Counted from the first letter of the stretch, positions 1-10,966 are shown. The stretch is 64,000 nucleotides of DNA from Amborella trichopoda (GCF_000471905.2 NW_006498220.1:321692-385691), one strand, 5' to 3'. The notes: generated from the letters alone by a model not told the origin. Made by a program: numbers and translations.

Positions 1-118
1 TCTTATAAACCTCCTCCCCATGCATGGAGTGTGCGTCGTCTCCTTCTCTTATAGACCTCCTCACCAGGCATGAAATGTGCATGCCTTCTCCTTCTCTTAT
101 AGACCTCCCTCTCTCCAC
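1..118. repeat. Tandem repeat, about 47 bp, 3 units
   Basis: The phrase tcttata(a/g)acctcc recurs at 1, 47 and 95, with similar CT-rich and 'gcatg' sequence between. It lies in the 3' untranslated region of Tat-X. Tat/Ogre elements are known for variable tandem repeats in this region. Confidence 0.75.
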
Positions 119-546
119 TAGGTTAGATGACAAAGTAGTCCAGTCGTCATCCTTCCAAGGCAGAAACTGACAAAGCCAAGGCAGAACCTACCAGAGATTT
201 CAGCTCACCTAGCCGGCATGACCTGACCTTCGGGATCAGTTAATAGAACCTTCCCCGAGTGGACTCAGTAGACGAGACAAATAGTGGTACTCTGATCGTA
301 AAATGCAAATCTGGTGTAGCAGCAAACAAACGCCGTCAAAATGTCTCTTCTCCCCATAAAGTCTCTATGAACGGACCCACGAACAATGCATTCCTACGTA
401 TGAGCAGCCTAGTTACAAAATTACATGAATCTCCACGGTGTTCACGTGGTCTTGTGGCTAGGAAGGAAAAAAGTAAAATCCGAAGGAAGCTTTCCGAATG
501 ATTTTCCTGCGCGCTTCTCTTGAAGTACAACATTCGACGGGCAAGC
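1..546 (+). mobile_element. 3' internal untranslated end of Tat-X
   Basis: Non-coding end of a Tat-type retrotransposon whose body lies left of the window. It opens with three tandem units of about 47 bp. Positions 300-546 match the block before the 3' LTR of Tat-B (about 36540-36774), including the phrase around 'attcacgtggtc' and a short hairpin at 513-526 (GCTTC/GAAGT). The 12 bases before the LTR (CGACGGGCAAGC) are where the polypurine tract should be, but it is weak. Short ORFs here are not conserved between copies and I do not regard them as genes. Confidence 0.7.
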
Positions 547-1850
547 TGTTTGAACGTATTTTTCATCACCTTGGTCCCTGGTAGGAAGCAGGTCAATAAA
601 GCCTATAAAATAGTGGAAAATTCTCGATAGTCTCAGAATGGCCCGATAATTTCTCAAGATCATCATCAGCACTTCAAAAGACCACCTGTCAAGTTTTATC
701 ACGAGTAGACATGTCTAAGGCAGTGAACACAACGAAACAATTTTTGGAAAATTGGCCTCTAGCACCCTGCCATGGTCCCTCCAACTGGATCTACATTTTT
801 GATGTCTCAAATCCCTATGAGACAACCGCCATTGGATGCAGCATGGTCGAAAACCCTTATGGCCCAAGTTTTGGCTTGATCAGACACTCCAAAACAAAGA
901 TATAAGCAAAACATTGAAACAAGAGAGGTCGCATACTATTCCCGTATGGCCTCACTGCATCAAAACACCATTAAAGATGGTTGTTTAAACAATCATGGTT
1001 AGTCACTTTCGGGGCTTGTAACTCACTCGCTCTAAATCAGATCGTTCCCCGATTTGATGAGCGTATTCATCTCATCAAGACGAACATTTTGATATATGGC
1101 ACGCCTCGAGACGATATTCGAGTAGGGAGAGAAGTTAGAGAGAAGTTGTCGATCCATGAAGAAGTTGCAGAAAATTCAGCAGCGACACGCCTCACTCGAT
1201 GAACCAAATCACGATGTCCGCACAACGGATCGACGTAAAACCAATTCCATTGTGTACGTAAGGTTCAGGGCTATCATTGGACCAAACCACGTACATGATG
1301 GATGGTCAGATTTCATGTACGAAGCTGACGAAATTACTAAAATTCTGATCGCCGGATTCTAGATTCCGGCCAAAACTCAAGAGTTACGAAATCTTCATTC
1401 GAGCTCCAAATCGCGTTCAGATTGTTGCCACATTATCTTGCTGACATGCTTAGTGTGCTACAATGAAGAAATCATAGAAAAACATTAAGGAAAGATCACA
1501 CTATTGATTCGAAGTTTCAAAGATTCAAACAAATTTCAAGTCTCGTGATCATGACTCAAAAACATGATTCGTGGCTCGAAGTTGATTTGAAAACGATCGC
1601 CATGTCGAGCCTACAAGAAAACAATAAACTTTCGATCAAATAGGCATCAAAACAACCCCGAGTCAGCTACAGAAGATCACACAAGTTCTAAGGCGGCCAC
1701 AGGGACTATTTTGAAATTCCACATATTGCTAGGCAGGGGCAAAACAATCATTTTGCACCCATTTTTAGAATTTCTTTTAATTCCATTAAATCTTAATTTT
1801 TAGCAATTATGTTTAATTTTGATCAATTCACCCATGTTTGGGCACAATTC

Positions 1851-1858
1851 TATATAAA
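1851..1858 (+). promoter_or_regulatory. TATA box of the Tat-X LTR
   Basis: TATATAAA preceded by 'cccatgttt', a pair conserved at the same LTR position in Tat-B and Tat-C. Transcription would start about 30 bp downstream, which places the hairpin array inside the RNA. Confidence 0.7.
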
Positions 1859-2089
1859 CAGGCACTGCCTCATTATAAAAAGCACGCAGACCCCCCATCA
1901 CCTCTCGGTCTTTAGTGGATTTTTGAGAAGATTGAATAGAAAATTTAATTCCTTGCTTGAGCCTGTGAGTGTCTCTTAGAGAGAGAGAGAGAGAGGAGAG
2001 AGAAGAAAAGGCTTTGTATTCTTTGAGCAGGTAACTTTCTCTCTCTTCTTTCTCCTCGCTCTTTCTTTCTCTTCTTCTCCCTCGTTGTC

Positions 2090-2815
2090 TATTAGTCAGC
2101 GAGACTTAGGTTGGTTCTCTCTCTCTTCCTCTGTCAGTCGACGAGGCCGGTTGGTCTCTTCTCTCTTTATCTATCAGTCGGTGAAACTTAACGTCGGTTG
2201 ATCTCCTCTCTCTTCGTCTATCAGTAAATGAGACTTAGTGCCAATTGGTTTTCTATCTCTTCCTTTGTCAGTCGGAGAGACCTAACATTGATTGGTCTCC
2301 TCTCTTTTCATCTATAAGTCGACAAGAATTAACTCCAATTGGTCTCCACTCAATTCGAATATCAGTCAGTGAGCCTTAGCGCCGGTTGGTTTCCTCTCTC
2401 TTCCTCTGTCAGTTGGCAAGACCTAGCACTGATTGGTTTCCTCTCTCTTCTTATGTCAGACGGTGAGGCCCAGCCACTGTTGGTCTTCTCTCTCTTCTTG
2501 TACTAGTTGATAAGGCCTTACGTCGATTGTCTTTTCTCTCTCTATCAGTCAGTGAGCCTTAGCATCGGTTGATCTTCTCTCTCTTCTTATACCAGTTAGT
2601 GAGGCCTAACATGGGTTGTCTTTTCTCTCTCTATCAATTGGTGAGACCTAGTGCCAATTGGTTTTCCCTCTCTTCTTCTGTTAGTTGGCGAGACTAAGCC
2701 CCAGTTGGCTCCCTCCTCTCTTCTCGTCTGACACAGTCGGTGAAGCCTAGCGCCGACTGTTTCCTCTCTCTCCCATCTCTTGAAACAGTCGGCGATGTCT
2801 AGCGTCAACTGCATT
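2090..2815 (+). repeat. CT-spacer/hairpin array in the Tat-X LTR
   Basis: About 16 units with a period near 47 bp. Each has a CT-rich spacer and a 25-nt module of the form cagtYgg...(loop)...ccRaYtg. Clear stems are at 2634 (CAATTGG with CCAATTG) and 2733 (CAGTCGG with CCGACTG). Others pair only partly or need G-U pairs. It lies downstream of the TATA box, so it would be transcribed. Confidence 0.75.
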
Positions 2816-3537
2816 CCCTCTTCGTTCTTCTCTCTCCTTCCGTCTATCCCCTTCTTCTCTTTAACCATTCCTCTGTTACTTTCTCGTTCGACCATGAGGG
2901 ATTGAGGTTAGCATCTCATGACAGTCCTGTTGTCTAGACGTAATGTTGTTGTGCCAGGTTCACTTGGCTTGCTTTATTGCCATGACAGATCGACCATCGT
3001 GTCTAGCTAGTCGATATCGGCAATAACATCTAGTAGCGATCCCGTGAGCCCATTTCGCCACCATGTTATGTCAATTATCCACCAGCCTAGTCACAGCCCT
3101 GACCTTCTCACTTGGTCAAATCCTTCTTTCCCCTGTCTTTCTTTCTTCTTTTCAAATACGCATGCTTGCATACATTCATAAAAGGGGAAAAGGGTGAGGC
3201 CTGAACCACCTGTCCCATAACATTTTCCATATATGTGTGTGATTACAGAAAGTAGAAAATGAGAAGAATACGAGCCAGGGGAGGTTATTTTGAACCTGTT
3301 TCATTATTGGGGGGGCTTTTTTCATGATCTAAGAGGGTGCTCATGCGAGTCAGCCCGAGTATGTCCCGAACCCACCTTTTAAATTACTATCTCACCGATT
3401 GGTAACACTTGCCCCCGTTTTCGAATGAGGTTCTTGAGAGAGCGATCTCACAAATGTCCCAGGTCTTTCCTAAAACTAGAGACGAGATCCCCCCGATCCC
3501 CCAGGGATTTAGAGGGCGAGATTGAGGCACTTAACCA
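2816..3537 (+). other. 3' part of the Tat-X LTR, non-coding
   Basis: No gene. It contains the conserved Tat LTR tail: 'gtctagacgtaatgttgttg', a CT-rich stretch, 'gtgtgtgattacag', the block around 'gatctaagagggtgc', and 'gagagagcgatctca'. The same ordered blocks occur at 23290-23949, 39270-39913 and 42370-42727. Confidence 0.7.
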
Positions 3538-4718
3538 CATGGGATGGGTCAGGCTGGTACTTCTTTAAGAGAGATATATGGAAGACATCGTGGATGTTTG
3601 CCAACTCGGATGGTAGGGCAAGTCGATATGCCATGCTTCCAACTTTTTCCTGAATTTCAAAATGTCAAATAAAACGTGGGCTCAATTTTCCTTTCTTGTC
3701 GAATCTCATAATGCCCTTAGTTGGCGACACCAATAACTTCTTCGGTTATTGGAGAAGTTTGAGCTGTCATGAGCCTCTCTCGGATCAAAGCAATCTTTTT
3801 CGAGGTTACCTAAAGAATTTCTAGCCCTAAAACCCTCCTTTCACTAACCTCATCCCAACAGATAAGTGACCTGCACTTCCTCCCTTACAGGGCCTCATAA
3901 GGCACGATCTGAATACTGGCTTAGAAGCTGTTATTATAAGAAAATTCTATTAGAGGCAAATGATCATCTTAGCTTCCCTTAAAGTCAGTAACACAAGCCC
4001 TTAGGATATCTTTCAGGGTCTGAATGGTTCTCTCTAATTGTCCATCAGTCTAGGGGTGAAAAGTAGTGCTAAAAGTAAGTCTTTTCCCTAAGGCTGACTG
4101 TAGACTAGCTCAAAATCTTGAGGTAAATCTAGCGTCCTTGTCGGACACGATGCTGACTGGTATTCCATGCAACCTCACTATCTCCTTGCTGTATAACTGG
4201 GCCAGTTTACCCAAGGTATAGGTTGTGTGGACCGGCAAGAACCAGTCCACAATGACCCAAATACTATCGTGTTCAGTACCTGTTCTAGGTAAACCAGAGA
4301 CAAAGTCCATAGTTATATCTCCCCATTTCCATTCTGGCACGAGCAAGGGCTGTAATAATCCGGCAGGTTTCTAATGCTCAGCTTCCACTTACTGGCATGT
4401 CAAGCATTTAGAAACAAATAGTGCTACTTCCCTTTTCATGTCATTCAACCATAAAGTTTTCTTTAGGTCCTGATACATCTTAGTGCTTCTTGGGTGTATA
4501 ACATAATGGGAGCGGTGAGCTTCTTCTAAAATAGCTCCCTTTACACCCACATCATTCGGTAAATGGACTCGATCCTTGAATCTTAACAAGTCATGATTGT
4601 GTACAGAGAAATCATCTTTTATTCCCAGCTTTATTTCTTCCAGAATTTTCATGAGTTGGGGATCTTTCTTTTGTGCCTGCCAATCTGTTGAAAAAGTTGG
4701 GGCTCCACCCTTATGCAA
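3538..4718 (-). pseudogene. Chr-1 integrase (zinc finger, core, start of C-terminal domain)
   Basis: Integrase joins element cDNA to host DNA. The HHCC finger lies at 4389-4718 (H..H in 'HYVIHPRSTKMY', C..C in 'SKCLTCQ'). The core is at 4110-4346, with the first catalytic Asp in 'TMDFVSGLP' and the second in 'SIVSDKDARF'. About nine residues seen in Chr-4 ('RLTKVAHFL') are missing after 'IVVD/IVDW'. Positions 3538-4110 hold the third-acid and C-terminal region, broken by frameshifts. It stops where Tat-X is inserted, so the chromodomain lies off window. Confidence 0.8.
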
Positions 4719-6134
4719 GCGGTCATACGTACCCCATCACCAAGGAGCAAAGCTGGGTGCCATTCCGTTGCATCCTCTAATAATCTCATCTCTTGCACAA
4801 TTAGATGTGCCACTGATACTACGAGCTTTCTGCTCAGAGCGTCTGCCACCACATTAGTCTTGCCCAGGTGGTAAGTGATGGTACAATCATAATCATTCAA
4901 TAGATCAATCCATCTTCTTTGCCTCATGTTCAAATCTTTATGGGAAAACATGTACTTGAGGCTCTTATGATCTATAAACACCTTAAACTGGGCCCCATAG
5001 AGGTAGTGTCTCAAGATTTTTAACGTAAATACTACAGTCGCAAGTTCCAAATCATGAGTTGGGTAATTTTGTTAATACAACTTCAACAATCTGGAGGCAT
5101 AAGCAATGATCTTCCCTCGTTGCATAAGAATACAACCAAGCCCTTTGTGAGAGGTATCGGTGTAAACCACAAAGTCCTTATTCCCTTCTGGTAAGGTCAA
5201 TATCGAAGCCGTAGTCAGTCTCTTCTTTAGTTCTTGAAAAATTTTCTCACATCATCTGACCATGCAAATTTCACTTCCTTCTGGGTTAAGCGAGTCAGGG
5301 GAAGGGATATCTTTGAAAATTCTTCTACAAAGTGTCTATAGTAACCTGCCAATCCCAGAAAACTGCAGACCTCTGTCACATTTGTCGATCTTCCACACAT
5401 AAGTACGATTGCAATCTTATAAGGGTCAACCGCGACCCCGTTCTTAGAAACAATGTGCCCAAGAAAAGCCACGCTAGGAAGCCAAAACTCACTCTTACTC
5501 AACTTAGCACACAACTTTTCTGACTTCAGGGTCTAGAGGACCATTGTTAGATGCTATCTTTGATGCTGCTCATGCTCTTCTAGGTTCTTTGAATACACTA
5601 AAATATCATCTATGAAGACCACAACAAAAGTATCGAGAAAGGGTTTGAAAATTCTATTCATTAGGTTCATGAAATAGCTAGGGCATTGGTCAACCCAAAC
5701 GACATTACCAAAAACTCATAGTGGACGTATCAGGTTCTGAATGTGGTCTTGGAAACATATCCTTCCTTGACCCACAGTTGGTGATAGCCCAACAAGAGAT
5801 CAATCTTAGAGAATACTTGGGCCCCTTGAAGCTGGTAAAAAAGTTCATCAATCCTAGGCAGGGGGTATTTGTTCTTTACTGTGTCCTGATTCAACTGCCT
5901 ATAGTCTATGCAAAGTCTCATGGACCCATCTTTCTTCTTCACCAACAGAACAGGTGCACCCCAAGGTGATACACTGGGTCGAATGAACCCCTTCTCCAAG
6001 AACTCCTGCAGTTTCTCTCTCAGTTCCTTCAATTCGGATGGGGCCATTCTATAAGGGGCTTTAGAGATGGGAGGGGTATCAGGGACCACGTCTATTTCGA
6101 GCTTTATCTCCCTAACCGGAGGCAAAGAGGTCAA
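4719..6134 (-). pseudogene. Chr-1 reverse transcriptase and RNase H
   Basis: RT begins at about 6134 with a typical pre-RT region and the motifs '[20 protein letters not shown]', '[10 protein letters not shown]', 'YPLPRIDEL' and '[13 protein letters not shown]' (frame to 5730). The FIDD active-site box is in another frame at 5605-5616. The connection segment ('FLGHIVSKNG') is at 5227-5514. RNase H follows ('HKSLKYMF', '[13 protein letters not shown]') at about 4860-5200. At least three frameshifts or stops separate these blocks. It is related to Chr-2, Chr-3 and Chr-4. Confidence 0.85.
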
Positions 6135-6842
6135 CTCCTCAGGAAAAGCTTATGGGTATTCTCTTACCACTGATATCTCTTCTACCTTGGACTAGACATC
6201 TGTATTCTCTACTACATAGGCTAGGTATCCAACACATCTCTTAGCCAGAAGATGGGAAGCCTGAAGGGCATAGATAAGATGTCTAGGGGGAGCATCCTTA
6301 ATACCAACAACGTGCAACTCAGGCTGGTTTGGGAGTCTAAAGGTCACGATTTTATCATAACCATTAACTGTAGCATGATGTGTGGACAATTAGTCCATGC
6401 CCAAAATAATATCAAAATCTTGAATATTCAAAAGTATCAAGTCTATAGGCAGGACACACCCTTCAAACAAAACCCCACATTGTTTATATACCATATCAGT
6501 TTCTATAGAATCCGCCATATATATGCGTACTACCAAAGTCCAGTCAAGAAGTGAAGGTCTAACATTTATGTGGAATGCAAAGTGAGGTGCAACAAAATAA
6601 TGAGAAGATCCAAAGTCAATCAAGATTCTAGCTTCCATACCACAGACAGAGAGCGTACCTCGGATTACAGAGGTAGACGCCTTAGCTTCCTGCTCCGTGA
6701 GCGTAAACACCTGACCTTGAGTCCTTGGTCGGTTCTCTGGCCCCTTTACTGGACAATCCTTAATCACCTTCCTATAGCACTCGACCACAGAATGGTTATT
6801 CAACCCACAATAAGAGCAGGCTAGGCGCCGATTATCCCTCAC
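6135..6842 (-). pseudogene. Chr-1 nucleocapsid end, protease and linker
   Basis: Reading leftwards: a first zinc knuckle ('CSYCGLNNHSVVEC'), then 'KDCPVKGPENRPRTQG', protease, and linker to RT. The second knuckle present in Chr-2 and Chr-3 (CyRCGKPdH..k.CP) is mostly deleted. The protease active site reads LIDFGSS instead of the usual D-S/T-G. The downstream signature 'DFDIILGMD' is present at about 6392. The main frame is 6390-6842, and the linker continues in another frame (6192-6389). Not functional. Confidence 0.8.
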
Positions 6843-7402
6843 ATCACCCGGGAAGGTCTTTTGGATCTTTGTATTGCCCTAATTGTTCCTTCCCCTAAAC
6901 TCTCTCTTAGGAGATGATCGAGCCTTCCTCCTAAAATTCTCATATGGCGCCTCTCCCACTTTCCTTCTTTCCTCAACCGGATTTCTTCACAGTCTCTCTC
7001 AATCTTCATACAAGGTCCACTAATGGGGAGAAGGTCTTGAGGTTGGCTGATATTACTCTCCCTCTTATGTCTGGCTTGAGGCCCCTCTAGAACTTGTTCG
7101 CCTTTCGCTTCCCTGTATTGATAATTTGTGGCACGTAATGGGAGAGTTTTGCAAATTTTGCTGCATACTGTTCCATTGATAATCTCCTTTACTGTAGATC
7201 AATGCACTCCACTTCTTTTCTCTCTCTAACTGAGTCAACGAAATATTATCATCAAAAGCCTTTAGAAAGTTTTCTCAAGTCGCCATGGTCCCTAACTCCT
7301 CCCAAGATTGCTTCACTAAACCACACCAGTGTTCTGCATCCCCTTCCAACATGAAAGTCCTCAGTCTAACCTTCTCTCTAGGCCAAGAATCCTATCCTGG
7401 CT
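6843..7402 (-). pseudogene. Chr-1 gag remnant with an N-terminal deletion
   Basis: Capsid-region homology to the better kept Chr-3 gag (52382-52720) is visible on the minus strand but broken by stops. Next to the PBS, the equivalent of about 52690-53035 in Chr-3 is missing: sequence matching 'tctaacttt' is joined within a few bases to 'aggacaaaga...' beside the PBS. The gag start codon and roughly 110 residues are therefore gone. Confidence 0.65.
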
Positions 7403-7414
7403 GCTCAGATACCA
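7403..7414 (-). other. Primer-binding site (initiator tRNA-Met), Chr-1
   Basis: The minus strand reads TGGTATCTGAGC, one mismatch from the plant initiator-Met PBS TGGTATCAGAGC. It sits four bases inside the LTR end and primes minus-strand cDNA synthesis. Confidence 0.85.
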
Positions 7415-8312
7415 TAACTGTCACGCCCCCGCCCCCTGACCCGTCTCGTACTTACTATAGGATAACAGAGTGCGAGACCGCGACCAAAGGTAGCGAATGC
7501 CACTTAGGTGGGAGTGCGCTCAACGCTTTTTTGAAGGTAAAATCAAAACAAACCACGAAAGAAAGCAACAACGAAACACAAAGGCACAAAGAACTGGAAA
7601 AAAATAAAACCAACTTATATATAAAGGTTCCAAAATTTAATAACAATCATGTTCATGGCACTACAGGCCCAACCATAAAATACAATTCTTTAAACAAAAC
7701 AACTACATAGCCACCGCCAACAGCCACGTACTAACAGGATAGGACCTTTCTTGCCAAACTTGAAACTTCAACCGCTAGCAATGAATGCCCAGCCGCCCGA
7801 TCTAAAAAGTCGTAAGTTATCACTCTCCACAGAGAAAGTCAAAGGGGTGAGCTATAGAGCCCAGTAAGCAGATCAACACCATGTATTTCGGCTTATATAA
7901 TGATATTCATAAACATTGCCCAAAATTCATGCAGGTGTCACAACATGGAGCCATGAATCAGAGTTCCATAGCAGTGGTGGAAGAAGTCTAGATCAGATAT
8001 CAGAATATCACATATCGTATGAGCTAACAAACTACTATATCTTTTCATCAAAATAATAGATCAGTAATGTAAGAAAAACACATACTGCATGCAACCAATC
8101 CTAGTGTCGCTTACTCCCGAAGTAGAAGTCAAGCCAATTCTATTACTTGGGACTTCTACCCAGACTCAGGAGGGGAGACCATGATAAATAGATGACCCAT
8201 TTCATAATGTCTTCACACACACACAATCCCTTGCGTGCTTTGTAGCTTTTGATAGGTTGTGACCTTGCAAGACACGATCCTCTCCTTACGTCTCTCAGGT
8301 GAGAGGCAGTTA

Positions 8313-8567
8313 CACTATCAATGAGTGACCTAATGTGTAGTGCCCATATAGATCCAGGGGCCGCGATCATCCTAGATATTCACATTCACATTCACATCCT
8401 AGCTCCCTTCCTATCATGGGGAGTTAGGGAAGATCTTAACTGTCGGCATAACTTTCTTATCATATTAGAATAAATTGCAGTACTAACAGATGACCCGTTG
8501 CGTAGTACCATATACAAAACCTCAGAGTCTCATATCACACTATCAATGAATGTCCCATTGCGTAGTG
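8313..8567. repeat. Imperfect palindromes in the Chr-1 LTR (3 copies)
   Basis: Approximately 30-bp units at 8313-8342, 8480-8508 and 8538-8567. Each starts near (g/c)actA and ends GTAGT, with an inner arm pair such as CAATG...CATTG. The middle unit has changed arms (tAACAGatgacCCGTTg). They lie downstream of the minus-strand TATA box, so they would be transcribed. See the Chr-2 and Chr-4 equivalents. Confidence 0.7.
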
Positions 8568-9713
8568 ATTCAAATTACAGTCTTATCATATCAGATCACC
8601 ACTATGTCCATGGATATCTTATAAGCATTCACTCATGCCCATGCATGTCTTATTACAATTATTCAAGAGTTCATGAGCATCCACTATATCATAAGCATGC
8701 ATATTTAATAGTGCATAACAGGACAAGATTTTTAGTATGAAGGCCTCTTAGAAAATTAGGCCCAACTTACATTCCATGGGGATTTTCATCGTGGTTCCAC
8801 AAACCAACTTGAAAATGAACTCATCCACCTTTCTTTTAGAAGTAGTTTAGCCATATTCAGAGACATATAGGTTAGTACACAATCTACATAAAACTTATAA
8901 TAGTCCTGAAATTTACGGTAACTCATATCAGTGACATACATACAAAACCAAATTTTAAGTAGACACATTCATATTTCATTTAAAATTAGTTTTAAGTAAT
9001 TTAGACACCATTTGATCAGCTAAAAGTTTAGTACAAAATGAGCAACAATCCTAAAAACTGCTGCAACTGATAACAATGACATGTTTATACAAACAGAGCC
9101 ATAACTTCCAAACTATGAGGAACTTTGACATGGTTTCAAAACCAAATTTTAAGTAGACGAATCCATATTTCATTTAAAATTAGTTTAAAGTTTTTTGGAC
9201 AGAATTTGTTAAGTCAAACATTTATTACAAAAAATTGCAAGGTCCTTGGAAATTCACAACAAAGTTTTTAGCACACCTTATGAAATAATCAATAACTTAC
9301 ACAAGAAAATGGATATTAACACAAAAACTTTTTCATATTAGTTTAGACATACATGAGTACTCTTCCACATATTTTCATGACCAACAGAGTTATTTTCAGC
9401 ACTAAATTCATCATGTCAATGCGAACCACATTTCAGTAATAACAGTGCACAAACAACACAATTTCACTAGCATGTATTCTTATTCCTATCAAAATCACAC
9501 TTATTCTTCATATAATTTTCATGCTTTAATCAAAACTATGGAAACATGAGTGTTAAATCCACTTACATATGCTCAAATGTGTCCCAAAATCCCTTGCACA
9601 GACCAAGTTTTCCAAGCTCCCAACAAAGGCTTCTAGAGATAGAGTTTCTAAGTGAGAAGGGAGGACGTGGGAGTGAGAGAGGGCCAAAGATCTTGGTGGT
9701 TTGTGAAGGGGAT

Positions 9714-9721
9714 TATTTATA
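9714..9721 (-). promoter_or_regulatory. TATA box of the Chr-1 LTR
   Basis: TATAAATA on the minus strand. Chr-4 has the same octamer at the same place (62064-62071). Upstream (right) are short repeats that could hold enhancer sites. Confidence 0.65.
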
Positions 9722-9734
9722 AGAAAAGAGGGAT

Positions 9735-10135
9735 AGGTGGTAAGCAAGGGCTCACAGGTGGCAAACAGGGGCTACAAGTGGCATCACATGGCTGACAATG
9801 GCATACAAGTGGCTTACATGTGCCACAAGGTACTCAAAACAAAACACTCATCGCGGCTACATTCTTCACGCACGACGATAAAACTTACACGCATGGCGGC
9901 TATCTTCTTCATGCTTGGTGGTAAAACTTGGGCGCATGGCGGCTATCTTCTTCACACACGACGGCTATCTTCTTCACTCACGGTAGAAAAGCTTACACGC
10001 ACAGCGGCTATCTTCTTCACGAACAACGGTAAAGCTTACACACACGACGACTATCTTCTTCATGCACAACAGTAATGCTTACACACAAGACGACTATCTT
10101 CTTCACGCACGATGGCTATCTTCTCTCTCTTTGTC
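9735..10135 (-). repeat. Short direct repeats in Chr-1 U3
   Basis: Two sets lie upstream of the TATA box: five or six copies of a roughly 20-bp phrase with 'caagtggc' or 'caggtggc' (9735-9835), then about seven copies of a 25-40-bp phrase containing 'ggctatcttcttca' (9880-10135). Both sets recur at 62090-62460 in Chr-4, so they are family features. Translations of this stretch are repeat artefacts. Confidence 0.65.
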
Positions 10136-10309
10136 GGTCTCTTATCGCCACGCGCTCTCTCTGTCACGTGCATTCACTCTCTTCTTCTGCTTCTTGCCGC
10201 CGCGCATGATGGCACCTCATTACCGTGCACTGCTGTCCTCTTACAGTCTCGCACTTCACCATGCCAAAAAATCTCGGTCCTTACAACCGTTGTGCATGAT
10301 TTCTCTCTC

Positions 10310-10690
10310 TTCTCTCTTTGTTTGGCACGGTAGACTACACCGCAATGTGCATTTTCCTTCTCTTCTCTCTCTCTGTCTGGCATGGAGGGATATGTCATCG
10401 TGCGCATTGTCCCTCTCTTCTCTTTCTGTCTGGCTCAGCAGAGTACACTACTGTGCGTGTTTTCTCTCTCTTCTCTCTTTGTGTCTGGCATAGTGGAGTA
10501 TACCACCATGCACATTTTCTCTCTCTGGCACGACAGAGTATACCGTCGTGCGTGTTTTCTCTCTCTTCTCTTCCTTTGTGTCTGGCACAGTGGAGTACAC
10601 CGTCGTGCGTGTTTTTCTCTCTTTGTGTCTGGCACGGCAGAGTACATCACCGTACAAAATTTATTTATCTCTCCTCTTCTCTTTCTCTCT
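10310..10690. repeat. CT-spacer/hairpin array (GCAC..GTGC type), 7 units
   Basis: Seven units of about 39-56 bp: a spacer like 'tctctctttgtgtctg' followed by a 24-26-nt hairpin at 10324, 10379, 10433, 10488, 10527, 10579 and 10630. The stem at 10527 is GCACGAC with GTCGTGC. At 10488 it is GCAT with ATGC plus GTGG with CCAC. It lies between the Chr-1 LTR and the Tat-A LTR remnant, and its owner is unresolved, though the layout matches Tat LTR arrays. Apparent long proteins here on both strands are repeat translations. Confidence 0.7.
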
Positions 10691-10726
10691 TTTTCTTGCA
10701 TGACCAGAGGGCATGCTGAGCCTTGT

Positions 10727-10965
10727 GCCGCCATGCCAGTCTTGTCACCAAGCAGTCTAGCCACCGTGTCGGTCTAGTCATCATGCTCGTCTAGCTGTCG
10801 TGTCAAATTAGCCGCCGTACAGGTCTCTGCCGTGCCAGTCTTGCTGCTGTGCCATACTTGCTGTCGTGCCAGTCTTGCACCTGAGCAGTCTAGCCACCGT
10901 GTCGGTCTAATCACCGTGCCAGTCTAGCTGTCGTGCCAGACCAGCCACTGTGTCAGTCTAGCCTC
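10727..10965. repeat. About 20-bp tandem repeat ('gccagtcttgc...' type)
   Basis: Roughly a dozen degenerate units built around 'gtgccagtctagc(c/t)gccgt'. It lies directly before a CT-rich stretch that starts the recognisable Tat-A LTR remnant. No coding potential seen. Confidence 0.65.
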
Positions 10966-10966
10966 C

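Larger units (their letters stand above)
547..3537 (+). mobile_element. 3' LTR of Tat-X
   Basis: About 3.0 kb LTR. It starts TGTTTGAACG and ends CTTAACCA, the same termini as the Tat-B LTRs, whose ends are fixed by a target-site duplication. Shared internal landmarks are 'atgtctaaggcagtg' at 711, the TATA box at 1851, a GA-rich tract near 1980, the 'ggtaactttctc' block, a CT-rich hairpin array, and the terminal block ending 'attgaggcac'. The base after the LTR (3538) resumes Chr-1 integrase sequence, so Tat-X inserted into Chr-1. The 5' LTR is outside the window, so its duplication cannot be tested. Confidence 0.85.
3538..10300 (-). mobile_element. Chr-1: Tekay/Del-like chromovirus, 5' LTR to integrase
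   Basis: A minus-strand Ty3/gypsy element. From right to left it holds 5' LTR, PBS for initiator tRNA-Met, gag remnant, zinc knuckle, protease, RT, RNase H and integrase, then is cut by the Tat-X LTR at 3537/3538. Domain order and motifs identify the lineage, and the related copies at 56043 and 62490 show the chromodomain-type tail lost here. Many frameshifts and stops plus deletions in gag and integrase make it inactive. The right limit is uncertain: similarity to the Chr-4 LTR is clear to about 10140. Confidence 0.8.
7419..10300 (-). mobile_element. 5' LTR of Chr-1
   Basis: It starts TGTCACGCCCC on the plus strand, next to the PBS. Positions 8128-10140 align with the Chr-4 LTR 60048-62458 by shared phrases: the 'gacccatttc' block, the palindromes, 'attattcaagagttcatgag', 'tggaaacatgagtgtta', a TATA box, and the 'caagtggc' and 'ggctatcttctt' repeats. 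U3 is on the right and U5 on the left. The outer terminus expected from Chr-3 (plus strand ...ccttaca) was not found, so the right border at about 10300 is a guess. No gene inside. Confidence 0.75.

Noticed and set aside
711-905. Small U3-encoded protein in the Tat-X LTR
   Set aside because: The ATG block is conserved in other LTRs but the frame is closed by stops there.
10062-10777. Overlapping open frames of 130-140 codons on both strands
   Set aside because: Translations of the CT-rich hairpin array; periodic peptide, open on both strands, no domain.
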